DNA of 64,000 nucleotides, taken from contig OZ231127.1 in NCBI GenBank assembly GCA_965153355.1, positions 86,862,001 through 86,926,000 of the forward strand. The letters are read 5' to 3'. The translations under genes and the position numbers were made by a program. This DNA comes from Flaccisagitta enflata (Eukaryota; Chaetognatha; Sagittoidea; Aphragmophora). Numbering within the stretch: the first letter of the stretch is position 1; every line of letters begins with the position of its first letter. Shown in pieces: positions 12,773 to 23,182 of this stretch. Under the pieces are notes generated by a model that saw nothing but the letters and a program-made list of their open reading frames with translations, was not told the DNA's origin and searched no databases.

Positions 12773-13193
12773 TTCTTTTTAGTCGCGGACATGCGACTCT
12801 ACACCTTGCTGTGTCGGTTGTCCATCCGTCCATCCGTCCGTCCATCCATCTGTCCGTCCATCCGTCTGTCCGTCCACTCGGCCGTCCATCCGGCCATTCT
12901 TCTGTCCCTTCGTCTGTCCGACCATCACATTTTTAGTTGGAACACGCAACTCTATAAGAGCCTCTGTCCGTCCGTTGGTCCGTTGGTCCGTCCGTCCGTC
13001 GGTCCGTCCGTCGGTCCGTCTGTCGGTCCGTGACCACGAGTCGAAAAGTGTGAAAACGCGCATTTCCGACCCTGCCCATCCGTACGCAACTGGTATTGGC
13101 CGTGTATCCGGCCTTGTTAGGTTACAGGCGGTTTTTACATCACTGCCCCTGCCCAACCGTCCGCGACTGTCTTGCCGTGTATCCGGTCTTGTT
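12773..13193 (-). repeat. Outer family A element split by a second family A element
   Basis: It starts TTTTTAGTCGCGGACATGCGACTC and ends ACCGTCCGCGACTGTCTTGCC then ATCCGGTCTTGTT. The stem pair AGTCGCGGAC/GTCCGCGACT belongs to the outer ends only. A complete second element with a different stem sits inside at 12931-13119. The (GTCC)n tract at 12825-12900 is part of the outer copy. Confidence 0.75.
12931..13119 (-). repeat. Inner, nested family A element with AGTTG stem
   Basis: It starts TTTTTAGTTGGAACACGCAACTC and ends CCGTACGCAACTGGTATTGG then TATCCGGCCTTGTT. Both stem arms carry CAACT/AGTTG where other copies have CGACT/AGTCG. It interrupts the outer copy cleanly, as expected of an insertion. 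Confidence 0.75.
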
Positions 13194-13199
13194 GATTTT

Positions 13200-13950
13200 G
13201 GCTTTGCTTTTATGATTTCCTCCTTTGCCTGGAGCTTAAGACATGATTCACAATTCCGAAAGTCTTATTCCTCTTCAAGGCACAAATCTCAGCTTCCAGG
13301 CCTGATTTTCACAGCCTTCGGCCTTCCAGACCCCAATCCAGATTTGTTAGATTCACCATACAGACTTTTATGTAAAGTTTTGCGTACCACATCCTCAAGT
13401 CCTCAGCCCTGTCGTCCTGCGGCCTCTGTGGCCCAAGGTTTTAGACTTGGTTTTTCAGAACAAGGCTAGAAAGGGCTAGAAAGGGTCAACATTTACTAAG
13501 CACTCAGATCCTGATGATAGTTGCTTGATACTTAGTTTTCCCCTTTTTTCCGCTCACCAAAGAAATAACTGGACAAATTTTCTGCGGCATTTTAGCACAG
13601 GCCTTGAATAAGCACTTTCCTAATTGGCCCTTGCGTTGGTCATTAGTCATGAATAAAAGCACAACATAGAGTTAAAAAAAATGTCTATACTTAAACAGAC
13701 AAGACTCAGAGTTGACTCTTGGTTGTATTTCTAAAGAAACAGTTTACAACATTTTACCATGCAATTTCATGTTGCAACGAATCGTTATCAATCTCTTTGG
13801 CTCTGAGTATGATGTAAGACCATTTAGACAACACTGTAAGACAGCCAAAGAACAACATCACAATAGTAAAGCAACAATTAGTGTTAAATATTTTCAATAA
13901 TTGGGAAGCAACAAACATTTAGTTCAAGATAAAACAACAGATCTGATAAA
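13200..13950. other. Intergenic sequence, no gene recognised
   Basis: Mixed composition without long repeats. Open frames are short, unbounded by splice signals and unlike any family I know. Confidence 0.45.
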
Positions 13951-13952
13951 AT

Positions 13953-14127
13953 AACAAGGCCGGATACACGGCCAATACCAGTCGCGGACGGGTGGGCAGG
14001 GGTGGAAATGTGTGTTTTCCCACTTTCCGACTCGATCACCACGGACCGACCGACCAACCGACCGACCGACCAACCGACGGACGGACGGACAAAGCCTCTT
14101 ATAGAGTCGCTAGTCCGCGACTAAAAA
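13953..14127 (+). repeat. Family A element, complete
   Basis: AACAAGGCCGGATACACGG start, CCAGTCGCGGACGGGTGGGCAGG inner stem, GTGTTTTCCCACTTTCCGAC block, GACC/GACG tract, CTCTTATAGAGTCGC hairpin and GTCCGCGACTAAAAA end. This is among the cleanest copies for defining the consensus. Confidence 0.8.
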
Positions 14128-14195
14128 TTCAAATTCTACTACACCCGGTTACTTCACCGGGTACTGTTAAGAATATAGCCATATTCTTTAAATAA

Positions 14196-15000
14196 AATAC
14201 AGTTAAACCTCGCAATTACGGATGTCAAAGATATAACATATTTCATCCATTAAAGGTGAATTTCTATTATTGCCAACATGGAAAAGAAAAGAAACTAACA
14301 TAAATGGATCTTATTTGTTTTAGGCAAATTACTGTTACTCTTGGATCCGTTAAAGCGTTGTGTAACGTTTTGATTAACTATCCGTTATCTACCATAACGT
14401 GTAATTGGAAAGGAAATAAAACGAGTGACCAGAAAAGGTAATGGCAAATGTCACGGTTCCACAGCATGCTTGAGGGCCCGACTTTCTGCCAATCTACGTT
14501 GGCCCAAGCTTCAGATACAGCATTTTAAACAAATTGAATGGTTCAAAGACATTCATAACTACCCAGTGTACCATTTCAAACCATTTTTTTGTGACCCTCC
14601 CTACCCCTAGATGGTCTAAAAATTTGTTCAAAGAGCTCTTTTTGGCGTGTCTCCATTCTGTCTCCTGTAAGAAATAGCAAGCAAAACCAATCAAAAAATG
14701 TTTGCATCTTATGATATTATGAGTGTTTATCAACTAGTATCAATCCCACAGGATATACAAAAAAATTCAACTCACTACTCAATCAATAAGTTGTCAAAAA
14801 ATGGTGTAAAAATCAAATTTACCCCTTCTCAATTTTTTACTTTTTTTTTCTCAAGATTGAATGTTATGATATCTTTTTTTTAAACCTCATTTATCTTAAA
14901 CATTAAGCGTTTTTTTTCTTGCAATTCGATGGACAACAACTTGAAGGACATTTCCCTCCATTTTCATGTTATTTGGTTGATCCTATGCAGAGAAATGGTT
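14196..15000. other. Intergenic sequence with a pogo/Tigger-like half terminus
   Basis: TACAGTTAAACCTCGCAATTACGG at 14199 resembles the terminus of pogo/Tigger-class DNA transposons, but I find no matching opposite end nearby. The remainder is A/T-rich with no gene seen. Confidence 0.4.
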
Positions 15001-15009
15001 CTTTTCTTG

Positions 15010-15244
15010 GAGCGTATCAATTCGCGCACACCCCCAAACTTGATCCTAACGCATACCTAACGCTTTAAATATGCCACTATGGTGTGAAAATGAAACAATT
15101 CACATAAAATCTGACCACACCATGTGAAAGAGCGTGAAATTTTGATTCTCCTCTGATAATTTGAAACCTTAGCTCTCAGGCATTTTGTCACAATGAAATT
15201 TTACATTTTGTTGGTCCTGAAGTGTGAACAGAATTGATACGCTC
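15010..15244. mobile_element. Small inverted-repeat element (MITE-like)
   Basis: GAGCGTATCAATTC at the left end is exactly complementary to GAATTGATACGCTC at the right end. The symmetry extends imperfectly inward (CACAC on the left, GTGTG on the right). The 235-bp length with no coding capacity fits a non-autonomous DNA transposon. I could not identify a target duplication or a parent family. Confidence 0.6.
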
Positions 15245-16030
15245 ATCGACGGCCTCATCGTAGTTAATTCTTTGTTTCCACACAGCGCTTCTCACACAAA
15301 TGCGCGATGCCTTTGTGTCTTAATTTGGTAAAATTTCTTAAAATCAAAATTGGCATATCTCAGGAACTGTTCGATCTAGCCCATTGAAATTTTGCATGGT
15401 TGATACCTAGACCAAAAGGGTCCGTTGCCTAGATTCTGATGCGACCTAAAAAATGTTATGCAGTCCAACCAGACCAACCAGCCTACCAGATGAAAAAATT
15501 AAAAAATGTCATAACTTCCATAATAATTGTCCGATCTGGTTGAAATTTTGAATGAAGCTTCCTTTAAAGGTTCCTCATCACTGGCTTGGCTTGGCTTGGC
15601 TTGGGTAAAAAAATTTTTCTCCAACAGCCCACCCTTAGCCAGAAATGTGTACTTATAGAGATTTTTTTAAAAAACTAAAAAATTGAAAATTTCAAAGCAA
15701 TATATGATCACACATGACTGCTTGAACGTTATCAATAAGAATTTTACTGTCAGGATGATTTCTTTATTGTATTTAGCTAAATTCTTAGTAAAAACCGCCT
15801 ATAAAACCTTTTAAGCCTAATTTGCATGAAAAATGAGTTGCTTAAGAAAATCCAAGTATGGATCCACATGTGAATAATAGCTAGGCTACATAATGATGTA
15901 TGATTTTCTTCAATTTTCCAACATGTAAAATTGACGAATTCCGCCCGTCCTCAGTTGGATTAGCATGACACCAGCCTAATCGGGGAAACCCTAATATAGG
16001 CGTGCAGATAGGCAGGGGGCAGGACGGAAG
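15245..16030. other. Intergenic sequence, possibly old transposon remnants
   Basis: Two similar blocks (near 15345 and 15515) contain a TCTCAGGAACTGTTCGATCTAGCCC / TTCCATAATAATTGTCCGATCTGG pattern followed by TTGAAATTTTG. There is a short GGCTT repeat at 15580-15605. No gene seen. Confidence 0.45.
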
Positions 16031-16380
16031 AAAAAAAGAATAAGACAAAGAAAAAGAAAGAAAGAAGAAGATTTAAAGATGGAGAAAAAAAGGAGGAGGA
16101 GAAAAAGAAGAAGAAGAAGAAGAAGAAGAAGAAGAAAAGAAAAAGAAAAAGAAAAAGAAAAAGAAAAGAAAAAGAGTGAAAAGAAAAGAAAAAGAAAAAG
16201 ATAAAGATAAAGATAAAGATAAAGATAAGGAAAGGAAAGGAAAAGGAAAAGGAAAAGGAAAAGGAAAAGGAAAAGAGAAAAGAGAAGAAAAGAAAAGAAA
16301 AGAAAAGAAAAGAAAAGAAAAAAAAAGAAAAGAAAAGAAAAGAAAAGAAAAGAAAAAAAAAAAAAAAGGGAAAGGAAGAA
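16030..16380. repeat. Purine tract of AAAAG/AAAGG/AAAGAT repeats
   Basis: An almost pure A/G strand of about 350 bases made of several pentamer and hexamer arrays in series, including (AGATAA)n near 16200 and (GGAAAA)n near 16235. Confidence 0.95.
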
Positions 16381-16429
16381 GAGGCTAAAAGAAAAAGAAG
16401 AACATGAAAGAACATGTTTGACACATTAT

Positions 16430-16583
16430 TACTACCAGTCGCGGACGTCAGGGCGGAAATGCGTGTTTTCCCACTTTTCGACTTCCGAGCGTGACGGACC
16501 AACCAACCAACCAACCAACCGACTGACGGACGGGACGGACGGACAAAGCCTTTCTTATAGAGTCGCTTGTCCGCGACTAAAAA
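16430..16583 (+). repeat. Family A element, 5' end missing
   Basis: Starts at the inner stem ACCAGTCGCGGACG, has AAATGCGTGTTTTCCCACTT and an (ACCA)n/(GGAC)n tract, and ends CTTATAGAGTCGCTTGTCCGCGACTAAAAA across the hairpin. The AACAAGGCCGGATACACGG leader is absent. Confidence 0.7.
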
Positions 16584-16599
16584 GAAGGCGATTAAGAAG

Positions 16600-17402
16600 T
16601 AGACAACGAGAATGTGGACTAAGATTGATGTAGCCAAACAAAGGATTTCTAATGTTTTAATGTTTTAACAGTGATGATATGATTACAACGAAGCTATCAA
16701 ACACTTACAAATGTCGAAAATGTCGTTGTAGGTGACACAAATATAATCAAAGCTTGACTTTTTTTTTTAGTACTATCGACCTTTAGGGTGCTAATTATGA
16801 AAGCTCCCTCGGTTGGTTGGTCCCTCTCTCAGTTAGTCGGTCAGTTGGTTGCTTGACTAGTCATTTGGTTTGTCGGTCGGTTGGTCTGTCGCTCGGCCAG
16901 TTGGCTGGTCAGTTGATCGGGACAACATTTTGACATCAAAGAAGGACGTCAAATTGCCGTCTCATAGAATCCTCATTTTGACATCATGGAGGGACATCAT
17001 TTGGACATCATAGAGGGACATCAATTTTACACCATGTAGAAGAACAACTAACTTCAAAGAAGAGTGATGACTTCAAGGAATTCAATTTCAAGGGTACGTT
17101 CATTTTGATCATCCTTAAAGAAGAGTGACGACATCGAGGATTTCAAGGATGCGCTCATTTTGATCTTCGTTGGAGAATCCCACTGGATTGTGAACGACAG
17201 TTTCTTTGGAGCACCTACTGGAGCCGTCGCTGGCAGTGTGACTTCCAGCGTGACTTCCCGTATGGCTACCTACAAAACGCAGTTTGTAAAAATATGGGTA
17301 ACAATCTGACTGTTAGACTGTTTGACAGTCAGTGCAGTCAGTATCCGTCCGTAACCGTAACAGTTCAGTTTTTTTATCTTTTCAGTCCTTAGCAAACAGT
17401 GT
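16600..17402. other. Intergenic sequence downstream of the receptor 3' end
   Basis: Contains GGTTGGTCGGT-type repeats at 16800-16920 and a loose repeat of GGACATCAT at 16920-17050. No coding feature recognised. It lies 3' of the minus-strand receptor exons. Confidence 0.45.
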
Positions 17403-17408
17403 TTTATT
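17403..17408 (-). promoter_or_regulatory. Candidate polyadenylation signal AATAAA
   Basis: On the minus strand AATAAA lies about 125 bases after the TAA that ends the last receptor tail exon. The spacing is plausible for the 3' UTR of that gene. Confidence 0.45.
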
Positions 17409-17531
17409 TCTTTCTTTTTTTTTCATGTATATATCATTACGTGCTTCTGCCATGTTTCCAACATGCAACACCCAAAACAGCTTCAGCGCGCCTCTTAAAT
17501 AGAGAGCATATATGTGGAACAATATCCCTCA

Positions 17532-18022
17532 TTATTCCCAAACTAAAATATATGGAGAAGGGCCATACCGACTTGCGATAAATGAATAGTTATCATACAG
17601 TTTATGAAAACCACTAAAAATGAACTTGCCGGTTCGACTTCCGGCGTGACTGCCAGTATAACTGCCGATTCCGTCAATGAGGACATTTTCCGGCAGATTG
17701 ATTTGATGGTCGTTGTCTTCATTTTCCGGCGTTGTGGCCTCGGCGCCCATTCGCCGGTCGGCCGACGATATCAAAGGACTCATTCGTCGATCAGCTGACA
17801 TCAAAGGACTCATTCGCCGATCGGCTGACATCAAAGGACTCATTCGCCGGTCGGCGGACATCAAAGGACTCATTTCCAAGGAGGAAGAATCGACGAGGAA
17901 ACCGGAAGTGGAAGGAGATTCGCCGCCGAAAGTCGCCGATGTTGGACCGGAAGTGCCGAAAGTGCCGGAAGTACCGGAAGTACCGGATGTGCCGGATGGA
18001 ATCAGGAAGGACGAGCCAACGC
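17532..18022 (-). CDS. Receptor gene, last exon: cytoplasmic tail with 10-residue repeats
   Basis: The 3' splice site CCCCATCATCTCAG/GC follows a (CT)n tract on the minus strand, so the microsatellite at 18044-18101 serves as or extends the pyrimidine tract. The exon starts in phase 1 and completes a Gly codon begun by the exon at 18469-18579. The encoded tail is rich in Ser, Gly and Thr (GTSGTSGTSG), then has four tandem copies of a ten-residue unit MSPLMSADRR (30-bp repeat, about 17750-17875). An acidic stretch (TPENEDNDHQ) follows, and the frame ends at TAA 17534-17532. I infer it is the tail of the neuropeptide receptor because of chained phase and strand, not because the sequence itself is conserved. 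Confidence 0.6.
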
Positions 18023-18040
18023 CTGAGATGATGGGGAGAG

Positions 18041-18043
<3 letters not shown>

Positions 18044-18101
<58 letters not shown>
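18044..18101. repeat. (GA)n microsatellite next to a 3' splice site
   Basis: On the minus strand it reads (CT)n and immediately precedes the splice acceptor at 18023-18024. Confidence 0.95.
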
Positions 18102-18103
<2 letters not shown>

Positions 18104-18468
18104 AGACAGTCAATGGACAAAACAACAAATTGTTGCTTATAACATTTCGTTTATTACGGCTGCCTGAAATCGTAACAACTCAATATTCCACCTATCATGT
18201 AATATTGATGAACAGTAAAAGTTATGTCCACTGACTGCAAAGTGACGGGTTTGCAGAAACGTCTACTATCCTCTACTTCATGATGAATCAAAGTCTGCAA
18301 TCTATATATCTGAACTCATCACATTTTTCTATTTGCACTTGTTAACAGAGCTAAAGTTTTTTTCTCAACATAACCATACCAAACCATTGTTTTGGTTATT
18401 GGCAGGAAGTTTGGCTTCAGGTTGAGGAGAGGCTATATGTAAATCAATAAAACCCTTCAAATACTGAC

Positions 18469-18579
18469 CATTGTTTTGCTTATTGGCAAGAAGTTCAGCT
18501 TCAGGTTGAGAAGAGGCTTCTTCTACGATGACGTTGAGCTCGACTTTCCCGTTACTCATATCGCATTTTGTCACCAAGT
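18469..18579 (-). CDS. Receptor gene, tail exon 2
   Basis: Acceptor GTTTTTTGTCAG/AC and donor AACAATG/GTCAGT bound a 111-nt exon that enters and leaves in phase 1. It encodes an acidic segment that begins DLVTKCDMSNGKVELN and contains SSQPEAELLANKQNN. A diverged duplicate of its last part (QPEAKLPANNQNNG) lies in the intron at about 18385-18420, again ending in a GT. That suggests a partial internal duplication of the kind seen in the 5' exons of this receptor. No known domain; assigned by phase and position. Confidence 0.6.
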
Positions 18580-18681
18580 CTGACAAAAAACAACATGAAA
18601 AAAAAAACCATGAAAACATTCCTAATACCAATAAAGACTACATAAGCAAAATCATACAACTGTTTTGAGTTTTCTGTTCAC

Positions 18682-18779
18682 CTTTCTTGTGAAGTGGCAA
18701 GTTAGAGCGGTGACTGTCTTGTTTTTCGCAACCCCGATGTGAAGAGTAAGCCGCACCTTCCACTCGCGGCCCCTTGGAC
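18682..18779 (-). CDS. Receptor gene, tail exon 1
   Basis: Acceptor AACTTCCCTCATAG/G and donor CACAAGAAAG/GTGAAC bound a 98-nt exon. Joined to the TM7 exon, the split AG/G codon gives Arg and the frame continues SKGPRVEGAAYSSHRGCEKQ, basic and Cys-containing, as in membrane-proximal receptor tails. Both phases match their neighbours exactly (2 in, 1 out). An alternative is that the TM7 exon simply reads into a TGA and this exon belongs to a splice variant. Confidence 0.6.
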
Positions 18780-18835
18780 CTATGAGGGAAGTTCGGCGAT
18801 ATAGCATTACCGATATCATCATCACCTTCAATCAT

Positions 18836-18842
18836 TCAGCTT

Positions 18843-18886
<44 letters not shown>

Positions 18887-18984
18887 CTACTATCACCATC
18901 ATCATCATCATCATCATCATCACCGTCATCATCAGCAGCATCATAATCATCATTACCATAATCAGCACCCAGCAGCAGCAGCAG

Positions 18985-19058
<74 letters not shown>

Positions 19059-19060
19059 AT
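18836..19060. repeat. (ATC)n microsatellites in the receptor intron
   Basis: Two long ATC runs (18847-18890 and 18987-19057) are joined by degenerate ATC and CAG triplets. The run begins three bases after the donor of the TM7 exon. Confidence 0.95.
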
Positions 19061-19063
19061 CAC

Positions 19064-19196
19064 CTTGGCGAAGTGATGATTGAGGAAGTTTTTCTGGCGA
19101 ATTCGAAGAGAAAAGGAAGCGTAGATTTGAATTCTTTCCTAAAAGATTCGTTGAGCCAAGAGTACAAAAACGGATTGTAGCAGACCGAGCTCATGG
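19064..19196 (-). CDS. Receptor gene, exon with TM7 and NPxxY
   Basis: The acceptor TTTCTCCTCAG/CC and donor CCAAG/GTGATT bound a 133-nt exon, phase 1 in and 2 out. With the preceding G it encodes AMSSVCYNPFLYSWLNESFRKEF, the TM7 NPxxY motif (NPFLY) followed by the amphipathic helix 8. The AMSSxCYNPFLYxWLNExFRKEF pattern is characteristic of neuropeptide Y/F and related RFamide-type class A receptors. The exon continues with a Lys/Arg-containing juxtamembrane segment. If the donor is not used, a TGA stop follows directly after the Arg codon. Confidence 0.88.
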
Positions 19197-19665
19197 CTGA
19201 GGAGAAAAGAGAAAATAGCAATTTATTCAATTCCTTGTCCAAATCTTGAACGACAGATGGTCGTGTGAGCCTCTCTTCAGTTTCGTGTAGGCGTTACGTC
19301 GGTCTGTCGGTTGGTCAATCATTCGCTTCCTTCGACAGTGATGGCGTCTAAGAGCGGTTTTTGCCACATCGCTCCAGCCAACACACCTAACGGCCTATCA
19401 CATGACCTCCCGCATCACTGCCACCCACTTCCACCCACTGACCAACTGCATCTGAATGAGTGTCCGGACTTGTTGTGTCTACAGGAGGTCATCTCTGTTT
19501 GTTATATATGATAAGGAAATCAGTGTGGTTTTCGATGATTTTTGATAGGCCCCAGCCCACTCTCCACAACATTGCCCTCATTGGCATGTTTTCTTTTGTA
19601 TGAATTTTAGTGAACCATAAGTCCATATGCATTTCCATTTCAAATTCGATTTTAATCAAACTCAC

Positions 19666-19822
19666 CTATGATATGGGCCATAAAGAAGAAGAGGAGATAA
19701 TAAGGATGATAAATGATTCTGTAATAGATTTCGATGGCGATGTGAGTCGAGTTAAGTGGCAGCCAACAGATGGCGAAGATTGTCACCATGGCGATCAACA
19801 TTCGATTTGTTCGACGTTTACG
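19666..19822 (-). CDS. Receptor gene, exon with TM6 and ECL3
   Basis: Acceptor TTCTTTTTAG/CG and donor ATCATAG/GTGAGT bound a 157-nt exon that starts in phase 0 and ends with one base that completes the Ala codon of the next exon. It encodes RKRRTNRMLIAMVTIFAICWLPLN, a basic ICL3 end and TM6 with the CWLP motif (residues 19-22 of the exon). ECL3 and the start of TM7 (YYLLFFFMAHII) follow. CWLPLN with a following TM7 of this type fits the neuropeptide Y/F receptor group. Its natural upstream partner, a TM5 exon, was not found; the nearest minus-strand exons are the ECL2 exon at 56976-57134. Confidence 0.88.
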
Positions 19823-19889
19823 CTAAAAAGAAAAGAACAAAATAGTCTGGGTTAGTCACTTAGTGGCAGCCAACAGATGGCAAAGATTG

Positions 19890-19902
19890 TCACCATTGCA
19901 AT

Positions 19903-19943
<41 letters not shown>

Positions 19944-20839
19944 GAGGTCCTTAACATTGCGCTAGAACTAGATAAGCCTACAATCATATTCGTAAGCGTA
20001 TTGCAATGTCTCTCAAAAGAATTAGCCTTTGAGTACTTTTTTTGATTGATGTTTTTGAAAGACTTTTAACGGAGTTGACATTTTGCGTAAACTTCTTTTT
20101 CTTTCTTCATTTTTTACGTTTTCTTTTTCATTGCTTCTTTCTCATTCTCGTCTTGTCTCTCGTAGCCTAATTTCATCTCGAGGGTTCGTTTACGTGTGAG
20201 GTTCTTCTTTTCTATAGACTTAGAATGCATGCATGCATGGGACTGGACAATATTATGACTTAAACCTAAAGTGAAGATGCCATGTCGCCATTACACGAAA
20301 ATAACTACAAAATCTCCAAAGGCCTTTATAACGGGTGCCCTTGCGCTTGTATTTCATTGCCACACTTAGAATTTGCCTTCAGCTTCACTAACCCTATGGC
20401 AGCTGATTCTCCGGCTGATTGGCTCACTGGTTGAATAAAACTATCAATTAGCTAGGGCTTGTTTCTTCATGGGAAAGGGGTAGCGGACAGAATTTAGAAA
20501 AAAACTGCTACAAAAATCTTTAATTTTCCAATTTATTTTCATTTATTTAAAAGGCGTTACAAGAATGTGTGTGGCGACGATGTTAACTAATCGTTAATCT
20601 TAATGGGAACGATGCCACATTTTTGCGTCGCCTAATTTCGTGCTAAAGCAGTTAGACCTCATTGTATTCGAAGCGGCACTGCGATAATCAACATATTTTG
20701 GTCGTTAAACGTGGCAAGAATGAGAAAAAGAAGAAACTTTAACACAAATGAGAAGGAAAAAAGAAAAAGAGGGTGTCAAAAAGAGGAAAGCGACAGGGAG
20801 AGGAGGGTGTAGGAGTGGCGGGGGGGCATTGGGCAAGGG
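19890..20839. other. Intron or intergenic sequence with (CAA)n
   Basis: A short duplicate of the GGCAGCCAACAGATGGC piece of the TM6 exon occurs at 19865-19885, followed by (CAA)n at 19899-19941. The remainder to 20839 has no recognised gene. This is where a TM5 exon of the minus-strand receptor might be expected, and I do not see one. Confidence 0.5.
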
Positions 20840-20942
20840 CTATAAAGGGAGAAGAATGATGAAAAGGAGGAAGAGAAGGGAGAGGAAGAGGAGAATGAGG
20901 AGGAAGTAGGGGAGACAACGCAGGGTGCTGTGGGAAAATAGA

Positions 20943-20946
<4 letters not shown>

Positions 20947-20981
<35 letters not shown>

Positions 20982-21062
20982 CAGAGACAGACCAAGGAAG
21001 ACAGACACAAATAGATCAGAAAGAGACAGACAGAGACAGACAGACAGACAGAAAGCAAGATA
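20947..21062. repeat. (GA)n and GACAGACA repeat
   Basis: A GA run at 20947-20976 grades into AGACAGACAGAC repeats to about 21060. Confidence 0.9.
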
Positions 21063-21237
21063 GAGAAAAGATGAGAGAAAAGGAGACAATCAGAGAGAAG
21101 ATGATGAATTGTATGTGAGAATGAGACAGATACAGACAGTGTGGAAGAGTCTCGGAGGTGGAGAGCTCCAGGCCAGTCTCAGAGTCTCAGAAGACAGAGG
21201 AAGCTCTCGAGGGGTCTCCTAGGCTCACAGCCTCACT

Positions 21238-21256
21238 CTCCTTCTTCTTCTTCTTC

Positions 21257-21287
<31 letters not shown>

Positions 21288-21342
21288 CTTCTTCTTCTTC
21301 TTCTTCTTCTTCTTCTTCTTCTTCTTCTTCTTCGTCTTCTTC
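21238..21342. repeat. (CTT)n microsatellite
   Basis: An almost perfect TTC repeat of about 100 bases with two interruptions. Confidence 0.95.
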
Positions 21343-21667
21343 TTCTTTGTTTTCTCTAGCGACGAAAATAGCGGAAGAACATCGATCCTTGAAATGACAA
21401 AGAAAGATATTTGGCAGATAATGGTTCATTAGAATCGACTCTGACGAAAATCAAGCGGCAACAATCATCATTTGTTTCCATCTTGAAAAATCCGCTGATG
21501 ACACTAGACCGAGGGCAACTACATTAACAATGAATTTATCAATGAATTGATGTAAAAAAACATACAAGATTACTATGCTAAGAATTATTAATGCGGCTTC
21601 GAAAAATAACCTGTAAAATGTATTTTTTTCCAAATGTAAATATGAATAGCAAGAAAATGACCAGAAA

Positions 21668-21668
21668 T

Positions 21669-21723
<55 letters not shown>
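21668..21723. repeat. (AAC)n microsatellite
   Basis: A perfect CAA repeat followed by CAG/CAA-rich sequence to about 21795. Confidence 0.95.
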
Positions 21724-21944
21724 GCAACGTAAGCAACAACGATACATAGCAGATGCAACAGCAACCCAAACAACAACGGCAGCAGCAGCAACAGCGTATC
21801 ATTTTGGTGGGTCAACCGGCACTTCTATTGAGTTAGTATGCTTGCATTCTCAAATGACCTAAAAACACACTTGGGAAAGGAAGGCTGTTGTAACTAATGC
21901 TGCCCATTTCTTTTTGAATTCACGGTTTTTTTCAACTCCATGAA

Positions 21945-22610
21945 AGCTTTGTCAATCCGTCAAATCCGTCCAAGATAGGTCCAATCGTCCGTCCGTAACC
22001 ATCGGAAGTCGAAAGTGGGAAAGTGCGCATTTCCGCCCCTGCCACGTGCAGCAGTGTGATATATCAACCATCTTTCCAATTCGCGGACGCAACTCTATCT
22101 TTGCGAAGGCTTTGTCCAATCGTCCGTCCGTCCGTCCGTATTCAGTCCGTCAATCAAAATCCATGAGTCCATAACCTCCAGCGAGTCAAAGAAGTGGTAA
22201 AACGCGCATTTCCGCCCCTGCCCGTCCCGACTGATGGCCTTTATCGACCTGTTGATCTTTCGCCGCTAGGAAAGCATTTCTATAAGAGGTTTAGTCGGTT
22301 CATCCATCCATCCGTCCATCCGTCCGTCCGTCCATCTGTCTGTCTATCCATCTGTTTGTGCATCCCTCCGTAAGATCATCCATCTGTCCGTCCATCTGTC
22401 TTTCCGTCTGTCCATCCGTCCGTCCATCCCTCCGTCCGTCCGTCCGTCTGTCCATCTGTCCATCCTTCCGTCCGTCCGTCCCTACGGCTGTCCGTCTGTC
22501 CATCCATCCGTCTGACTTGAAGTAATAAAAAAAGTTAAGTGCTAGAGACCAACGGACCGATGGACCGACGGACAAACAAAGCGGGTTGTAGAGTCGCGTG
22601 CATGTAACTA
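21945..22610. repeat. Tandem or nested remnants of family A elements
   Basis: Three partial copies in series share CTTTGTCCAATCGTCCGTCCG, GTGGGAAA(G/A)(T/C)GCGCATTTCCGCCCCTGCC and GCAACTCTAT pieces (near 21950, 22080 and 22270). A 200-bp (GTCC)n/(CATC)n tract follows at 22300-22500 and a TAGAGTCGCGTGCATGTAACTAAAAA end at 22590-22614. The copies are too damaged to delimit individually. Confidence 0.65.
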
Positions 22611-22734
22611 AAAAGACTTGATCGTCTAGTCATACTAATATCCTTCAACCCCTTTTCAATGCCTGTTCGATGTGCCGAGTCAGAACATTTGGAACTGTTT
22701 ACAGACCCGGCTTTTGGTCAACAGGGGGAGGGGG

Positions 22735-22845
22735 TGGTCGGAAGGACAGATGGACGGCAGGACTGACGGACGTGCCGGCGGTGAAGTCCCTGGTCCTACA
22801 GGACATCGTGCTTTGGGGCGCTGCCCTGAAAAATGTAATGGACGA
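22735..22845. repeat. Fragment of foldback family B
   Basis: GTGAAGTCCCTGGTCCTACAGGACATCGTGC followed by GGGGCGCTGCCCTG matches the conserved half-unit seen at 31040-31090 and 54430-54485. It is preceded by GGACAGATGGACGG repeats. Confidence 0.6.
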
Positions 22846-22886
22846 CAAAGCGGCAGTCTTGTATCGGCGAAAATGATATTCTTTAA

Positions 22887-23073
22887 AATAAGGCCGGATA
22901 CGGCTACCCTTGTCGCGTGTGGGTGGGCAGGAGCAATGCTAGAGAAGGTCACTAGGGCATCTGGGCAGGAGCCGTATGCTTAAAAAGCTCAAAAACGAAA
23001 AAATAAAAGTGTGACCGACCGACCGACGGACCGACATGGCGGGGTGTAGAGTCGCGTAGCACGTGACTAAAAA
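22887..23073 (+). repeat. Family A element
   Basis: AAGGCCGGATACGGCTACCC start, CTTGTCGCGTGTGGGTGGGCAGG inner stem, GACC tract and GTAGAGTCGCGTAGCACGTGACTAAAAA hairpin end. Confidence 0.7.
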
Positions 23074-23089
23074 GTGTAATTCTTTTGTA

Positions 23090-23109
23090 GCTTTCTTTCT
23101 TTCTTTCCT

Positions 23110-23181
<72 letters not shown>

Positions 23182-23182
23182 T
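23090..23182. repeat. (CTTT)n microsatellite
   Basis: A perfect TTTC repeat with one interruption near 23108. Confidence 0.95.

Noticed and set aside
18832-19059. Asp-rich minus-strand frame between two receptor exons as coding
   Set aside because: It is the (ATC)n intronic repeat. The TM7 and tail exons join in phase without it, and it is in no continuous frame with either.
21187-21429. Acidic poly-Glu minus-strand frame
   Set aside because: A translation of the (CTT)n microsatellite with no splice or conserved flank.
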